NCBI RefSeq assembly: GCF_036324505.1
Contig: NC_086355.1
Location: forward strand, 18,466,518 to 18,530,517
Direction of reading: 5' to 3'
Source: Eleginops maclovinus
Lineage: Eukaryota > Chordata > Actinopteri > Perciformes > Eleginopidae
Length of the DNA: 64,000 nt
Each line of letters begins with the position of its first letter. Within the stretch, counting starts at the first letter, position 1. The position numbers were made by a program, and so were the translations under genes. The notes beneath the pieces are model-generated. The model did not search any database, was not told the origin of the DNA, and saw nothing but the letters and a program-made list of their open reading frames with translations. Positions 1 to 62,168 of the stretch are shown piece by piece.

Positions 1-3000
1 TAATGCATGATCTTCCTTTTGGTTTAGAATAGAGAAGTATTTTAGTTCAGTTGGTTAAAACAACCTACATGTGGTGTTTATGGGTATATTGATTTGTCTC
101 AGCCAATGATAACTAAGAATGTAGGACTTTTAAGACAAATGAGTTTGAAGAAAAGTCTATTTGTTTTATATTTTACAGTGGAAGTCCCTGTCCTTCAATG
201 GATCTAGAGGCAAAACAATCATATTCTTGTTGTCTATCATTGTCTAACAATAAAAGATTGAGAAGTTGTTCCACCTTCTGCTTTGAGATACATTTATTTT
301 TTGTGTACACAATTTACCAAAAATGCAGCTATGAAGAAGTTGGTTGCATTGTAGGTTTCATTTATTTAGTGCTTATTCAGGAGGCTGTCCGGGGATTTTT
401 GCAGATCTCATGACTTGAATTGAGCAGCCTGTCTGCCAAATGTTGTTTTGGAGGAAAGGCAGCGTACAGAGAGAACAGGGGAGGCATTCTTTGCCTAACA
501 CTTCACCTCTGATGTGAGAAGATATGTGCCGTGCCACTGTGAACAGGCGGTTAGGATGATGTCACCTCTGAATGTTGAGTTCTTCCCAAACTATTGATAA
601 GTGCTGACACCAATTGTACAATCTATAGCAATTCAGGTCGATTCCAGACATGTTTCAACTTTGATCAACATCTTAAAATGGTCTATATGTACATTCATTC
701 ATTCATGAGCAAGTATATGTGCTCCTAATAAACGCAAACATTAAAAAAGGAAGTTGTGGTTATAAGGGTAAATTCTCATAAAGTAAGAAATCTGACCGGG
801 GTTTCTCTTCCGCCTCCATCCAATAGTCATCATACAACCATGAACACAATCTTTTCCAAGGAGTTCTGCTTTTAACCGTTTCCTTAAGATATACAGATTA
901 ACACTAAAACATACTGTGATGTTTTGAAAAGCACTCACAAACCAGGAATGGGGACTGATTGATATTCTGTTATTTTTCTGCTACTATATCACCCTAAATT
1001 CCCTAGGGGGACTGCCTCAAGCTCACTTTTGAGATCCCACCGATGATACTCATAGAGTACCGCTGGAGCACTCACAAATGCTCAGCAGTAGGTGATGCAG
1101 GATGAAGCTTCCTCAGCAGTAAACTTTTTACAGATGCCTCTGCTCCCGTGTCTCCGGAGAGAAAAGCAAGGGAAGCATAGTGAGACTAAAAATTGTATAT
1201 ATAGCGAGCGGCAGGAGGGATGGATGGAGGGGTGAGGAAGTAAAAGAGACAAACAGGCAGAGGGAAGCTGCAAAAAGAAGTGAACGAAACGGAAGAATGA
1301 TTTTTAGCCTCGCTGTTTGATCCTGTTTCTTCATTCCGTTTGATCACAGCTGTGCCTGCAAGGGAGATAAACGGACATAATTGGCCACTCAAGACCAGCT
1401 GTCTGCTTCTATAGTGTCTCTGCTGAAATGTGCTGGATGATGAAACAGGCTCACTGTGATGCACAGTGTAAGAACTAAGCAAGCAGTGGGAGTGACTTGC
1501 CCACAGGTATACAGTAAGAACTGGTTTATAAAACTGTTTTTGATGGGTCCAACAAATGTGATGCGATTTTCGTAAAGTGAAAAGTCTACAACACTGCCTA
1601 TTGTAGAGATTTGGGTTGTGCATAGACTTGTACTAAGAAATGTAAGACAAAAACCGGCAAAACCTGAAATGGACAACAACGTGGTTGGAACTTATCAATC
1701 ACAGGTTAGCCATGCCCAAAGCATAGCCTACTTTATTGTAACAATTAATTAACACAATTAACAATTAAACTGGAACATAAAGAACAAAATTCACGTTGTG
1801 CTGTATTGTAGGAGACTCAAAACTAGAAATTGAGACACTAAACCCTTCAGGAAAATGTTTACTGAGGTAAGAAATCCATTGAGATGTAAATGTCATTTTT
1901 GTCATAGACATCTATAAATTTAGACTTCTTTCGGAAACTAGTGATGTTTTCCCCTCTTGGTCATTAGAAGGAATGCAAGTTTAAGGCACTTCCTCATTAG
2001 CTTCTCTTTTCAGACCAATAGCTATTGCTTGTTTGTCAATGCTTTTACTTATTTTCTAGCCCTAAGCTTTTGCCCCAATTGTAACACAACCTGGTGCTGT
2101 GTCGACCCTAGGGAGTCCAGCTTGAAATAATTAAATGTCACATTGGTGGAGGTCATAATGCCTTGTAAGCTTCATTTGGCCATCAATAAAACAAACCATC
2201 CATGTCATTTGTTCACACGATGGGGTTGCACCCTGTTTTGGCCCACCACACAATGAATTGACATTCTTTGTAATTACTTTGTCCCGGAAAAGATGATTTA
2301 TTACCCTGGAATATAACATACAGTATATTAAATTCTAAATATATCAATGCATTTGTTCTTATTATTTTGAAAGTGTGCGTTCCATACATAATTACTTATT
2401 GCATAAGAAATTTGGAAGCGTACTTCAGAAGGCTACAGTCAGTCAATGAATGCTCATTATTAGTTGCAAAATATATTGAAGCCCGCTATAAAAACAAAGG
2501 GCCATTGGTGACTCTGAAATCAGCTCATCCACACATGTTTATCAATATAATTGCAATATTTTCTCGTAATTTTCTTTGATAATTTTCCATCCATGGGTCT
2601 TCTGTATTACTGCTGTATTATTAGATGTGTTTGCTGAAACAGAAGAACAGAAAACACTTCACAAATGTGGCTATCGAACATCCATCCAAGTATAGCAGAG
2701 AGAAACAACAAAGGAACAAAAAGAGATGCAGAGATGAGTATAAAAAGAAAGGAGTATTTGGTGTTGCCAAAGAGAGAGGGAAAAGGAGAAGCAGAGAGGG
2801 AGAGAGCATGAGAGGGCATTAGTGAAATAAGAGGAAAGCAGCAGAGTGTGAAGCAGTAGTTGAGTGGAGCCACCTGCAGTAAAACAACCCAGATGTATTC
2901 CTCTCCTCTGTAGAGCACTGGAAAGTTTCAGGCCAAGGAATATTATTATAATATAGGAAAAATAAGTCATTTTAGAAATTATTATCCTAAGAATACATAT

Positions 3001-3759
3001 AAATTATAGTTAAAATGAGGATTTCCCAAAAATGAAGATATCAGATTTTTTTTTTGTTTCCACTTGCGTAATTTGCAAACTCCTTTAAAGCAGTCCCTTT
3101 TACTCTGATGGTTAGATTTGGTTATTTTCTACATGACAACTGAGTATGCTAAGCTGTGGCAGGTGACACTTTTCCTATTTTGTTTTAATTACCCTGCAGG
3201 TAGCAGGTGTTCTCCGCCAGGTTTCAGGATTAAGTGTGATCCCTATTCATCCAGTGATTCAGACTGCTGGGTTTTTCATTTTATTTTTTTTAAAGCAATT
3301 TTCTCAAGAAAATACATTTAAATTAGCTGCACAAAATGAGACGAGAAGACATTAGCCTCCCCGTCATTAGAATAATTGTGGTTAAACAACAAAGGGCTGG
3401 TCCACTGACATCAACAAGCTAGTTTGCAGTGAGCGAATAAACATTATAAACATTAAGCAAATTAACCTTTTGCACAGCCTCTGTCTCTCTTCTCGTCTGT
3501 AAAAGGGAAAGAATAATTAGCGGGTCCAGCAGGATGTTCTAATTACAGTTATCATGTCATTAGTAAACTGTTAGTATTCCAGTGTCTTCATTGGTAATGA
3601 CTGGAGTAATTAGAGAGGATGGGGAGAGCAATGTGTGTGTGTGTTCTTGTCTTTGTGCAGAACAAAAGTCCCACAGAGGAAAAGGGAGATCATGGACATC
3701 CCTCAAATGAAGACATTTGCCTGTCCTCACTTTTAAAAAAAAAATCAAGCAAAGAAAAG

Positions 3760-3760
<1 letters not shown>

Positions 3761-3837
<77 letters not shown>
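3761..3837. repeat. (TG)n microsatellite
   Basis: Uninterrupted TG dinucleotides over about 77 bp, preceded by an A-rich stretch. The Cys/Val-repeat ORFs here are artefacts. Confidence 0.97.
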
Positions 3838-3840
<3 letters not shown>

Positions 3841-4809
3841 TGTGTATCAGCTATAAGCCTTGTGTATCCTCAGCGGTCCCTCCGGAGCAGTGCCGTGCGA
3901 GGCCACAGGTTGTTTTCCTTTTTCTCTCCCCCTTCACGCTGAATCATCCTGTTGTTTTCCTCTTTTCACGCCACTTCACCTCTCCTTTAATAGCGCTCTC
4001 TGTCTCTTTCTCCACACTTCACTCTGTCAGTGTTTTCCCCTCGCTCCGATTAAGGAACCCTCGCCTTCTTTTCGGAACCACTTTGCACGGTGGGAAATCT
4101 CTTTACTCTTTCATACACTTTTACTTTTGTCTATTCTCTCTGACTCTGTCAATCTATGTTTTCTCATCTCGCTCTGCCTGGAGGAGAATAAAGCTCGACT
4201 GTTGAGAATCCATTCACTTGGTTTGTTAGAGGGACTTCATTCAATCACATCTTAAAGGCTTATTAATCGCATTAAGTAGGCTGCTTTGAGTATTTGTTAC
4301 AGTTGCTCAAAGAAACACTTGTAAACTGTTTTGAATCTAGAATATTTCTATATTGTACTTACTCTTAAGTATATCTGGACCTGAAGATTCTGCTACAATT
4401 GTCTTTGGATGTAGTTATGAACGCTATGCATCATTGTTTTTCGTATCTTTTTAGATAATGTTCCAAAAAGGCCTTCTAAAATTACTTTGTTTAAGGTGTC
4501 AGTAACCTACTTTACCTGTACCAAGTGTCTATTCAACCTATGAAGTAGATTATCTGAGCCTGTCTTGAGAAGCTATGCCCCACTAATTGAACATGGGCCA
4601 GACAGTAAAAAAGCGCATTATCCCTTCTGTACATGCTCCTGTGATTATAGTTGATAGAAACAGACTGTCCTCCAAGAAAATTCCAGAATCAACCCTTTCA
4701 GCAATTGTCCCAAGAAGGCAAATGTTTATGTTCAAGTAATAAAGCCCCCTTGTCTCTGTAGTAAAAAATATGCAAAATACAATTTAGTATATTAACTCAA
4801 TTTCAATTC

Positions 4810-4870
4810 TACTCCACTTCATGTTGGAGGAAGATACTGTACTCAATACTCCACTAAATGTCTTGAAAAA
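4810..4870. repeat. Dispersed-repeat fragment (ACTCCACT type)
   Basis: TTCTACTCCACTTCATGTTG and GATACTGTACTCAATACTCC look like another part of the repeat family seen at 10.35 kb. Confidence 0.35.
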
Positions 4871-5494
4871 ACTACTGTATTCCTACACTTTAGTATTTTT
4901 TTTACACCTTTTTGTAGCTACTTATTCTCACCCTGATAATGACTTAAGCAAAAGGTCAGGCCGTAGGGTTGTCACATCGTAAAAAGGAATTATTTTTCAG
5001 CAGTGATTTGTTACGGTTAAGAAAGGCACGGACATATGTTGCCATTATGTCGAAAGAGGCAGCAGATAATTATTTGTTGTCCTAGAGGAGATGGGCAGAG
5101 AACATATTATTTGGTTAAAATTTGGTTTCAGCATGGCGCATTAACATATATTTTTATTGAATGTGAAAATATTTTACGGCGGTCAATTTGTGGACATTTA
5201 GGATTTAGGTAACAGAAGTTTAGTGGTCGTTCAACTCTCAATTCTTACTCTTTCTCTTCCTATTGGACTGTTCTCTTCCTGTTATCTTCTCACTTAGTCA
5301 TTGTTACTCTCTGTTATTGACCTAAAATAATCAGTTTGTCATTGTCATATTCTCGCTCTACTCACTAAAGCCCAAAAGATCAGGAAGTTCTTTTTTGTAT
5401 CACACACTCATCCTTCATTCTTTTACGAGTCCTTGTCTTTATTCTCACAATTTTCCCATCTCCTCTTTTGTTTCTCAGATCCTTTGTAGTCCTC

Positions 5495-5625
<131 letters not shown>

Positions 5626-6065
5626 TTCTGTCTGTACTTTTCCACTGTGGCTTAAAGCAAGGCACCTGGAGAAAAGCACTTCCCCACCTGTTTGTGTGTG
5701 TGTGCGCGCATTTGTTCAGTCGTGTGTGAGCATGTGTGTGTGGGTGTGCAAGAGTTGTATTTTCTGTCCAGTGAGCTTTTCGGAGCTGCTGACTTTTTCT
5801 TTTCCGATGATGAGAGACAGATGTTCTGGCATTGTGCTTTCTTTCTTTCTTTCGTCCTGTTCTGCTTCTTTCTTCCTTTCTCTTTCTCTCACTGTGTATC
5901 CATTCCTGAGGTTTCCCAGGTCTCAATGACTGAAAGCTCCTTGGTTCTGATCCAAAGAAGACATTTCAGCCTATGCTTCTCATATTCCGCACAAGTCGCA
6001 CAAGAGCATTTTGCTACAAATGCATCTGTATTTCTACCGTTTAAGGTGACACTGCCTGGAGTGCT

Positions 6066-6260
6066 TTGTTTCAAGGTTTCAAGGTTTCAAGGTTCTATTT
6101 GTCATATGCACAGCAGATACAGCGTATATGTTGGCAATGAAAATCTTATGTCGCGTGCTCCTCCAACAACTCAACATGCATGGTGCAAAAGATAAATAAA
6201 GTAGTGCAAAAAGAGAGAAGAATATTTACAATATTAACAATAAAGATTTGAGGATGTGAA
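6066..6260 (-). mobile_element. Retroelement 3'-tail-like repeat
   Basis: Three tandem TTTCAAGG units followed by TTCTATTTGTCATATGCACA and GTGCAAAA motifs resemble the 3' ends of fish non-LTR elements. The extent and class are uncertain. Confidence 0.4.
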
Positions 6261-7574
6261 ATATATACATATGTGGAATACATTGAAAGTATTTAAATAC
6301 TTTACACTGTTGAATGAGGAGGTATGGACAGATGCATATATTATGTATAGCAGATGTATATGGCAGATATGTACAATATATAGATATGTGTACTATAAAC
6401 AGATGCTGTAACTGAAGCCAACCTACTGAAAACACATTTTAAACTGTAAGAAATTCATAAATCAATTGGCTAATTTACATTTGTTCCCTCAGGCTTTGAT
6501 GCAGATGTATATTGATTGTTATAAATCTGTTTCCTACAAGGTCATGATAATGAAAAGAGAAAACAGTTATGAGTATTTGTGCTAGTGTTGGCAGATAATG
6601 AGTTAGCCCCGCTCTTAACAAGCTTTCTGGTTAGCAGGGTGAGACACACGTTTTCACTTTCATGCACAAACACTCGCTGAACCACTAATGCTTTCATTAT
6701 GGGCGCCGGCCAATTTAAATGAATGCGGAATATGGTCCAATAGCAAAGTTCTCACAGGCTAGCAAATCGATTGCGACAGCTTGAAAAATGTCTTTTTGAG
6801 AATTCGACTCTGGGAAAATAAATCTGCATGAGAGAGCTCAGAAACAAGGTCAGAACATTTGCATTTGGGGCCAACAAACAAGTTACATTTTGCAAAGCAG
6901 CAAGTGTGTGTTTTTCCTTCATGTTTGTGACTTTGTGCGACAGTTTGTGTGCCTCTCTCTGTGTGCATGTTGCTGTGCATGCAGGTTTTTATTACATTTC
7001 CTTATGGGTGTGTATTGAGGTATGCGCATGTGGGGGAAAACTTGCTGAATAGGTGTTATCAGGATGCAATACTAAACGTGGCGGAGCGACATAAATAATG
7101 CAGTGATCTGTCTTATGTCGCTGCTTGACTGCTTAGCACCGTTTACTGCTGCTTATTCTGTGTGTGTGTGTGTGGTCTGAATTCAGTGACGTCTAAGCTA
7201 GAGGGGGATAAGTGATGTTCAACAGTTTGTGTTTGTGCGTGTTGTTGCGAATATGGAGTTTAAAAATACAACCTCTCCCTGAAGATCACACATGTGGATG
7301 TGGTTAGGAGAAAGCTGTCTTGTGACCGTGGTCAAGAGGAGGCACGTGTTTGTGTCTTCTGTGCGGGACAGACAGAAAACTTGGTGATAGGGCTCTTCAG
7401 TTTCATTATATGTATACTGTCTTCTGAAACTTATATACCAGTTTGGGACTCAGCATTTTACTGCTTTAAAGGAGTTTGTTTGTTTTTTTTTATTACAAAT
7501 TTGCTCCAATTTCTGTAGGACAGCATGATCAGGGACATTTTGCCTTCCTGATTTTACTTTTGTGTAATGTGAAA

Positions 7575-7905
7575 TTGGTCTGCAAAGTTCACCCCCCCCA
7601 CTTCAAAACATCTCCATTGAACTCCTTTCTTTACTTCTGTAACATAGTGGCATCACTGTAACTTGTGCTTCTATTGGCTAACACTCCAACTGATTGCATG
7701 TAATGGGCTATGGAATGGGAAAACTCTAGCCTAAGTGGTTGACCAATCACAACAGAGGTGGCCAATCAGAGTTGACTCTGGTTTCAGACAGAGGGTGAAA
7801 AGAGGTGCTGCAGCACAGGCAGTATGAGAAAAATAAAGACCTATTTTTAACATTAAAGAATGGAAACATGTCACAGTAGAGGAACAAATTACTAATATGA
7901 CAACA
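7575..7905 (-). mobile_element. Family A element, minus-strand copy (ends missing)
   Basis: The reverse complement contains CTCATACTGCCTGTGCTGCA, GCACCTCTTTTCACCCTCTG and TTGTGATTGGTCAACCACTT, collinear with the 18.6 and 62.2 kb copies. The terminal repeats are not clear. Confidence 0.68.
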
Positions 7906-8831
7906 TTTAATGTGAATAATTGTCCTCTTTAAACTTTGGGGAAAGGTGTTGCATGGGTAGAGGTTTCATTTTGGAGTGGATCTTTTTTCATTTATGGGAT
8001 AGACTTTGGTACTTTCTTCATAGGTTAAGATAACATTTAATTGAGAATTCCTGAGATCTGGGACTGAGCGACATCTCTAAATTATAGTCCTATGGGGCAA
8101 ATTAAGTCTTATTAAAGCAACTGTAACACTCTTCTTTTTCCTCTCAACACCTACCCTAATGACTGTTCTACCTCACCTCTTTTTTGCACCTTTTCTCTCT
8201 CTCACTGACACTCTCTCCTTCACCCCCCAACCCTCCCACCCTTCAAGTCTCACTTTTACCTGCTCGATAATGCTAGACATGAATTCCGGCTTTTTTCCCA
8301 ACTCAGCATCTCCTCTGATCTGACACACAGACATTACACTTCCTTCCCTGCGTGCAGGTCAGAGTGCTGGAATACAAATTAGTATAGAAGCTGTATTTAT
8401 ACTGTTTCTTGGTAAAAACTGCGGGAACTCTACATTATAATGACATGATGAGCTCTGCCGCAGCATATGTTTGGTTGCACCTCATGCAGGTGGATGTGAC
8501 GTCATCCATGCAGTCATCACTGCTACTGTTGTCCCTTCCCGCCCTATTTGGGTGTGATGACCGTCGCATTACTTTGTGTGTGTCTGGAGATTGATAGCCG
8601 CTTGAAGCAGAGCAGACACAATGCTTCACGCTCACACAGTGTGTACCTCTCCGTCACACCGGTTTTATTTTTATTTTATTCATCAGACACTTGGAGGTGC
8701 AATCTTCATCGGGCTACACGCCAAAGGTGATGATAGGAGAGGAGCAGAGCGGAGAGGAGAGGCTAGTTACAGAGTAGAAATATACCAAAACATTTTTTTA
8801 AATTGAATACAAATAAATATAAACAGCCTGA

Positions 8832-8985
8832 TTTCATTACTGAAATAAACATCTGCATTGGCGTGAATCAAATGTGTCAACAAATGTTATCAAAAATAAA
8901 TAGGAGAAATATAAATATAAGTATTGCAGCTTCCTATCATCAATGAAATAAACCTCCACATTGGCATTAATAAAAATAAAAAAAA
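8832..8985. repeat. Imperfect direct duplication
   Basis: TTACTGAAATAAACATCTGC followed by ATTGGCGTGAAT (about 8838) is repeated as TCAATGAAATAAACCTCCAC followed by ATTGGCATTAAT about 103 bp later, within AT-rich DNA. Confidence 0.5.
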
Positions 8986-10344
8986 TCCTTGAAAATGCCT
9001 TAAAAAGCAAACATTTTTACTCATAAACATGTTAGTTTTGTGTTCTTTTGCTCTGTCTTGGAAAATATTAAATTCCCGTGTGTTATTTTGTTATTATTTT
9101 TGCGTATGACTATTTCTATTTAGAAGGAAAGGTATCTTCGTAGGCCATTTTGTGGTTCTAACCTCTCTTGCACAATGTTCTAAACTCTAGAATCGTACTG
9201 ACTCTTCATTTAAATCACGTGTGTGCCAATAAACTAGACGATACTTACAACCCTAGATGTTTACCCCCTAGCATCGCCTCAGATCCCAGATTTTTAATTA
9301 GAGACCGTTAGCTACGTCTTCCGTGTGCTAAAAGTGGTGTTTGGCTGATGCTGCTGTGAGATTCCTCGGTGGTTAAACACTAATCCAGGTGGTGCTGAGA
9401 TGAAATGCGTCTGGCCGGGTTACATAGGCCCTGTAACTCTACTCCTGTGTTACCGCATGTCACCAGGGAGATTGAAAACGGATAGGCGGAGATCGACATG
9501 ACTAGTTGGCTCACAGCATGACGGAGGAGGGAGAGACAGACAGAGGCGGAGAGATAGAGAGAGATACAGACGAGGGATCATTAATTGCTAGCAGGCAGTG
9601 TGAGGTAGACACCAGCTATAGATGCCAAAGTGTCAATCACTTTGCGTAGGGTGCTGGGATGTGACCTCGCCTTTATATCCCCCTCTTGAGTGTATGTGCA
9701 TCAGTTTGCGTGCATACATATTGATAAAAGTTGAGATTGTTTCACCTCGAATTAGTTTGGAAGGTGGTGTCTGATAATGTGTTTATGCTGTGCGTGTGTG
9801 CATGTGTGACCTATTAGAGTAGGTTTACAGAAGCCGGTCTATTTATAGTCTGGAGATATGTTGTGTTCTGCTGAGTAGTTTGACTTGGCTATGTCACCCC
9901 ACTCAGCACAGCGGCAATAAATAAAAAAACGTCATAGCACGACTTCTACTTCTTCCCGTTTGCTTTAATTAGGAAGTTTTCTTGAGGGACCTGATTGAAA
10001 CAATAATATAGACAGTCAGGAGCTTGATTGTGAGTTTGTTTTTCTCCCTCACAAACAGGAAATTATCTAAGGGGTTGCTCACCGGCCAAATTCTTCCCAG
10101 CAAGCAGCCTACATGCACAGATGCTGTTTTTATTAGCGTAACCTGGTCCGTGGTGGCCATCTTTTTACCCAAAATATTTGTTGAAATCAATCTGCTCAGT
10201 TCCAAATGTACACATTAATCACAGTTCTGAGCAGAAATTATTCCTTGGATGAAGTAGTTCTTGGAGAATAAAAGTCTACTTAACATATTATGCCATAAAG
10301 TACTGTTTTTTTTGTTTGTTTCCTCCCCCAACCAAGTCTAGTGG

Positions 10345-10510
10345 AAGGTAAGGAAGTACATTTACTTAGGTTTGAGGTACTTGTACTTAAGTATTTCACA
10401 TCGCTGCTGTCAATCACTTGGCACAATATTGTACTTACTGCCCCTATAACTTTAATTAATAACAGCCATTAATAACTTCAGATTAGGATTATTATACAAT
10501 ATTTTCATAA
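10345..10510. repeat. Dispersed-repeat fragment (GTACTTAAGTA type)
   Basis: TTTGAGGTACTTGTACTTAA followed by GTATTTCACAT and a downstream AGATTAGGATTATTATACAA match the general form of a widespread fish repeat, recalled from memory. A related piece may lie at 4810-4870. Confidence 0.4.
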
Positions 10511-10992
10511 TTAAAATGGAAAATATAGCAATACATTAAATTGTTTATTTGGGGGATGTTAAATGAGCATTACTGGCAACCTTGGTTCTTCAGCTTCTTC
10601 TTGCAGATGGTGGCTCACACACTGCCATTATACTGACAGTGCTCCGACTTAACAAAGATGGTACTCAGTGTATCCCCCATGATGGTTTAACTTAAGTTGT
10701 GCAGATGTTAAACAATGAAGAACTTCAGTGTGTGTAGAAAGTCTGCACAGTTCATCAAACATGGCAGGCAGCATTGCGCACAATAAATGCCATAGCCGTA
10801 ATACAGTGGAGTTGTGTGTGTTATGCTGTCGGGTGTCACAGATACATATGAGTTACCCCATCTATGTTAGGGTGCATCTGCGGGAAACAGTTAGGGCCAT
10901 TGTTTTCAACACAACACAGACTTATGACTGCTGACAAGTGGATCCGCTCTGTGACAGTGACTGTGGCATCTGGAGAGCTGCTATCGATGCGC

Positions 10993-10999
<7 letters not shown>

Positions 11000-11082
<83 letters not shown>
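11000..11082. repeat. (TG)n microsatellite
   Basis: Perfect TG run of about 83 bp, some 660 bp upstream of nrp2 exon 2. Confidence 0.97.
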
Positions 11083-11083
<1 letters not shown>

Positions 11084-11743
11084 AGTCTTCATGGGTCAGA
11101 AAGGAGTCTTTGTATGTCGTGATGCTCAGTTGAACTTTGACACCACGTCCACATTGACACGTTGACACACGCTTCTTTGTTTCTCATATCCTGTCTTTGC
11201 AAACAAAACTCCTATCAGCTTTTGATCAGTTAACCAACCCTTTCCCCCAGTGTAGAATCACACTTAATGAACAAACGTGTAATCTTTTGAGTGAGTTTGT
11301 AAAGAAAGTTCATGTGCTCTAGGTCAGTCATGTTATGGAAACAACATTGACCTCACCTCACCCACACCTGCTGCTGTGATTTAGGTTGTGTATTGTTATT
11401 GGAGGATTATCCGCTCAATCTTTGCCTCTCTTTGCTGAAAAATATTATCTTTCTTTCAATAGTTGTTCACCTTTCCTGCTATAATTCCCATTAAAAGATA
11501 GTATTTTGTCCTATCGGTTTCTTTCATCAAATATGGAAAAATGAATCAATGACCTTTGTCCAATGTTTATTAACCAATGGGAAGATTTCTTAAAGGTTTG
11601 AGTACTTTCCATATCTTACAAAAACAGCATAAAGTGGATTATAGACACAGAAAATAAACAGTTCTTCATCAACTTTTTGAAGTTTCTATACATATGCTGA
11701 TATGTATCGTGTGCTGACTTTCTATCTTTCTCTTTCCATCCAG

Positions 11744-59568
<47,825 letters not shown>

Positions 59569-61261
59569 GTAAGAACATGCAAGATAACAGAAGGCTAAGA
59601 CACACCCGGAGAGAAACGTATACATTCAGCACACACACACTCACTGTCACATACACAGATGAGCTCACAACTACAAGCACACAGACAAAAGGAAACTTAC
59701 TTAACACACTATTTCACAATGTCAGTTTTTCATTATCCACACATAATATAGCAGTATATAGCATACTGCCTACTTTTACAGGAGAACTATGCCCATTTTT
59801 TCCAAAAGAAGACCAAGTTCTTACATGTTATTCATATTTTCTAAGACGACAGATACATTTCTCATTAAGTTTTGAGTGTGAAATGTACACAAGAGGTTTA
59901 GGGCCATATCGTCATGTTTATTTTTATATCTGACTTAAGGTATTGTTTGTTTTCTGTTTTTTTAGATCTGACTTTAAACTCAGGAAACTGACTTTTTTCT
60001 CGGAAATCTGAGATTTTCGTAAAAAAAGGCAGAATATGAAATTTCAGAATTATAACAGAATTCAGTTTTGGTCACATCCAAAAAATGTTGCACATCTGGC
60101 CCTAATTCTGTTCTGTAGGGAATGGCTCCACAAACAATAAATTGAGAAAGATATCATAGAAGATATCATAATCGATAAAAATACAATAGAAAAAAGCTAA
60201 TTTGGATACGAAACAAGAAAAGACACATCCTCTTTGTCCACAAAATCTCCCATTTGTTGTCTTTAGAGCAGCTCCAGTCTTTATAATTGATGAAATCACA
60301 AGCTCCATACGTATTTCTCCGGTTTCTGGCTTTGAGAGAGAGTAGCTCATGTTAACAAATATTGGTTGAACTTTTCTGGGCCTCGTAAATAACATACTGG
60401 TCCCCTTAATACAAATTAACTGCCAACTGTTATACATTTTCGAAATGATACACATTATTGTTATTGAAATAATATGTCTACATATATTACATTATCCATA
60501 ATTATAATCACAAACAAAACCGTGGTGACGTAAATGTGATGCGTGTGGATGCGTGTTTACAAGGATTTGTTTCTGGATAGAGCAAAGTGTTCTATACCTA
60601 CTGTATGTATACAGTTATGAATGCATGTGTGCGTGCATAGAGGTTAAAGTTAATCATCTTGCTCTATAGGAGGTATTGGAGCATGTCTGGACAGGGATTA
60701 ACATGTCTAGGTCAGGGGACTTTCACTAATGGTGGCCAGCTGTGTAGTTGCACTATATTATGTTAATACGATGTAGCCCTAGTGTTGTGAAGGATTAGGT
60801 GCAGACAGGACATGGTCTAGTGAATTTTGGTATTTGTGATCAATCCGTGATCTCCTCAATGATTTGTGTAAAAGGTTGTTTATAAGGAGTGGTGGATGCA
60901 GACCATTAGTCTGTATGTTTCTTTATTGAGCTTGGTGAGCTCAATTTGTTACAATATGTAACTGTTGTGGGGAGCTTGTTAGCTGCGGCAAGCAAATTAT
61001 TCTCAGCTGCATAATAGCTTGTATTATGAAGCAGACCATTGTACAAATCTCCCCACATTATTATTAAACTTGAGCAATAATGATGTGCTGTATAAAATTG
61101 GCAGCAATACATTTTTTCTTAATTTCCTATGTTATGAAAAAATCAGTCCAGATATAGTTTCAATATTGAAAAGCCTTAAAAGGTAACTGTATGTAAATGT
61201 CTCTTTACCAGCCTTCTGTCCTCAGTCAAAAATGGGATAATCAAAAAGCTATGGCAAACCT

Positions 61262-61510
61262 CCTCTCCTTTCCCTTCATTTCCTTTCCTGCCCTTTTCTT
61301 TCCTTTCCCTTCATTTCATTTCCTTCCCTTTTCTTTTATTTCCTTTCCTTTCCTTTCCATTGATTTCCTTTCCTCTCATTTTCTCCCCTTCCCTTTCCTC
61401 TCCTATCATTTCCTTTTCTTCCCTTTCATTCCCTTTCCTTTGCTTTTATGTTCCTTTTCTTTCATTCCTTCTCCTTTATTTCTCTACCCTCTATTCTCCT
61501 TTATGTTTCA
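61262..61510. repeat. Pyrimidine-rich TTTCC-type minisatellite
   Basis: Irregular repeats of TTTCC/CCTTT pentamers and CATTTCC variants, about 250 bp almost purely pyrimidine on the + strand. It encodes a Phe/Ser/Pro-rich spurious ORF. Confidence 0.85.
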
Positions 61511-62168
61511 TCCTATCGTACTGCTTTAGTCACATGTGAAAGGTGAAGACAAAAACAGGAAATGACTCGTACATGTTCCCAGTGGACGAGATGTAAGCCT
61601 GTTGGCCGCAAATGATGACCTGCTTCTAGAAATCTGTATTTCTGAATATGTGTGTTTGTATGTGCGTATTTGTGATAGAGAGAGAGAAAAAAGTTTGGGG
61701 GAGAGAGAGCCCAAAGGGAACAATATATCCTTGATATGTCAGGACTAGCCAAGAGGTTGGTGATGATGAGAAGAGAAGAGACAGACTCTACTGTTAACAC
61801 AGGTTTTAACAGGTTACCACCACTATATTCAACATAAAACAGTACAACAAATATATTGAAAATAAAAGTTGTGATTTAAATGAAGAGTTTCCTTATGGAA
61901 GGCTTTTACTTTGTTGGTGATTAACATTGGGATGACTGTAGGGTAATCTATTATGATATGATTATGACATCCAGTGGAACAATTTTAATCTAGATTAAGC
62001 ATTCATCATTCAGTGTGTCATTATGATTTGTCCGACTTAAAGGAGAACAGGACTGCTGCATTATTTCCAATTATAGCTAATTCATTCTACGTCTGTTTTA
62101 CACTTTGTCCACTTAAACTTTGCACCAAACTAAGCTTCAATTCACTCCTCCCCAAGTTTACTGAGTCA

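Noticed and set aside
61197..61529. 110-codon Phe/Ser/Pro ORF
   Set aside because: It is a translation of the TTTCC-type pyrimidine minisatellite.
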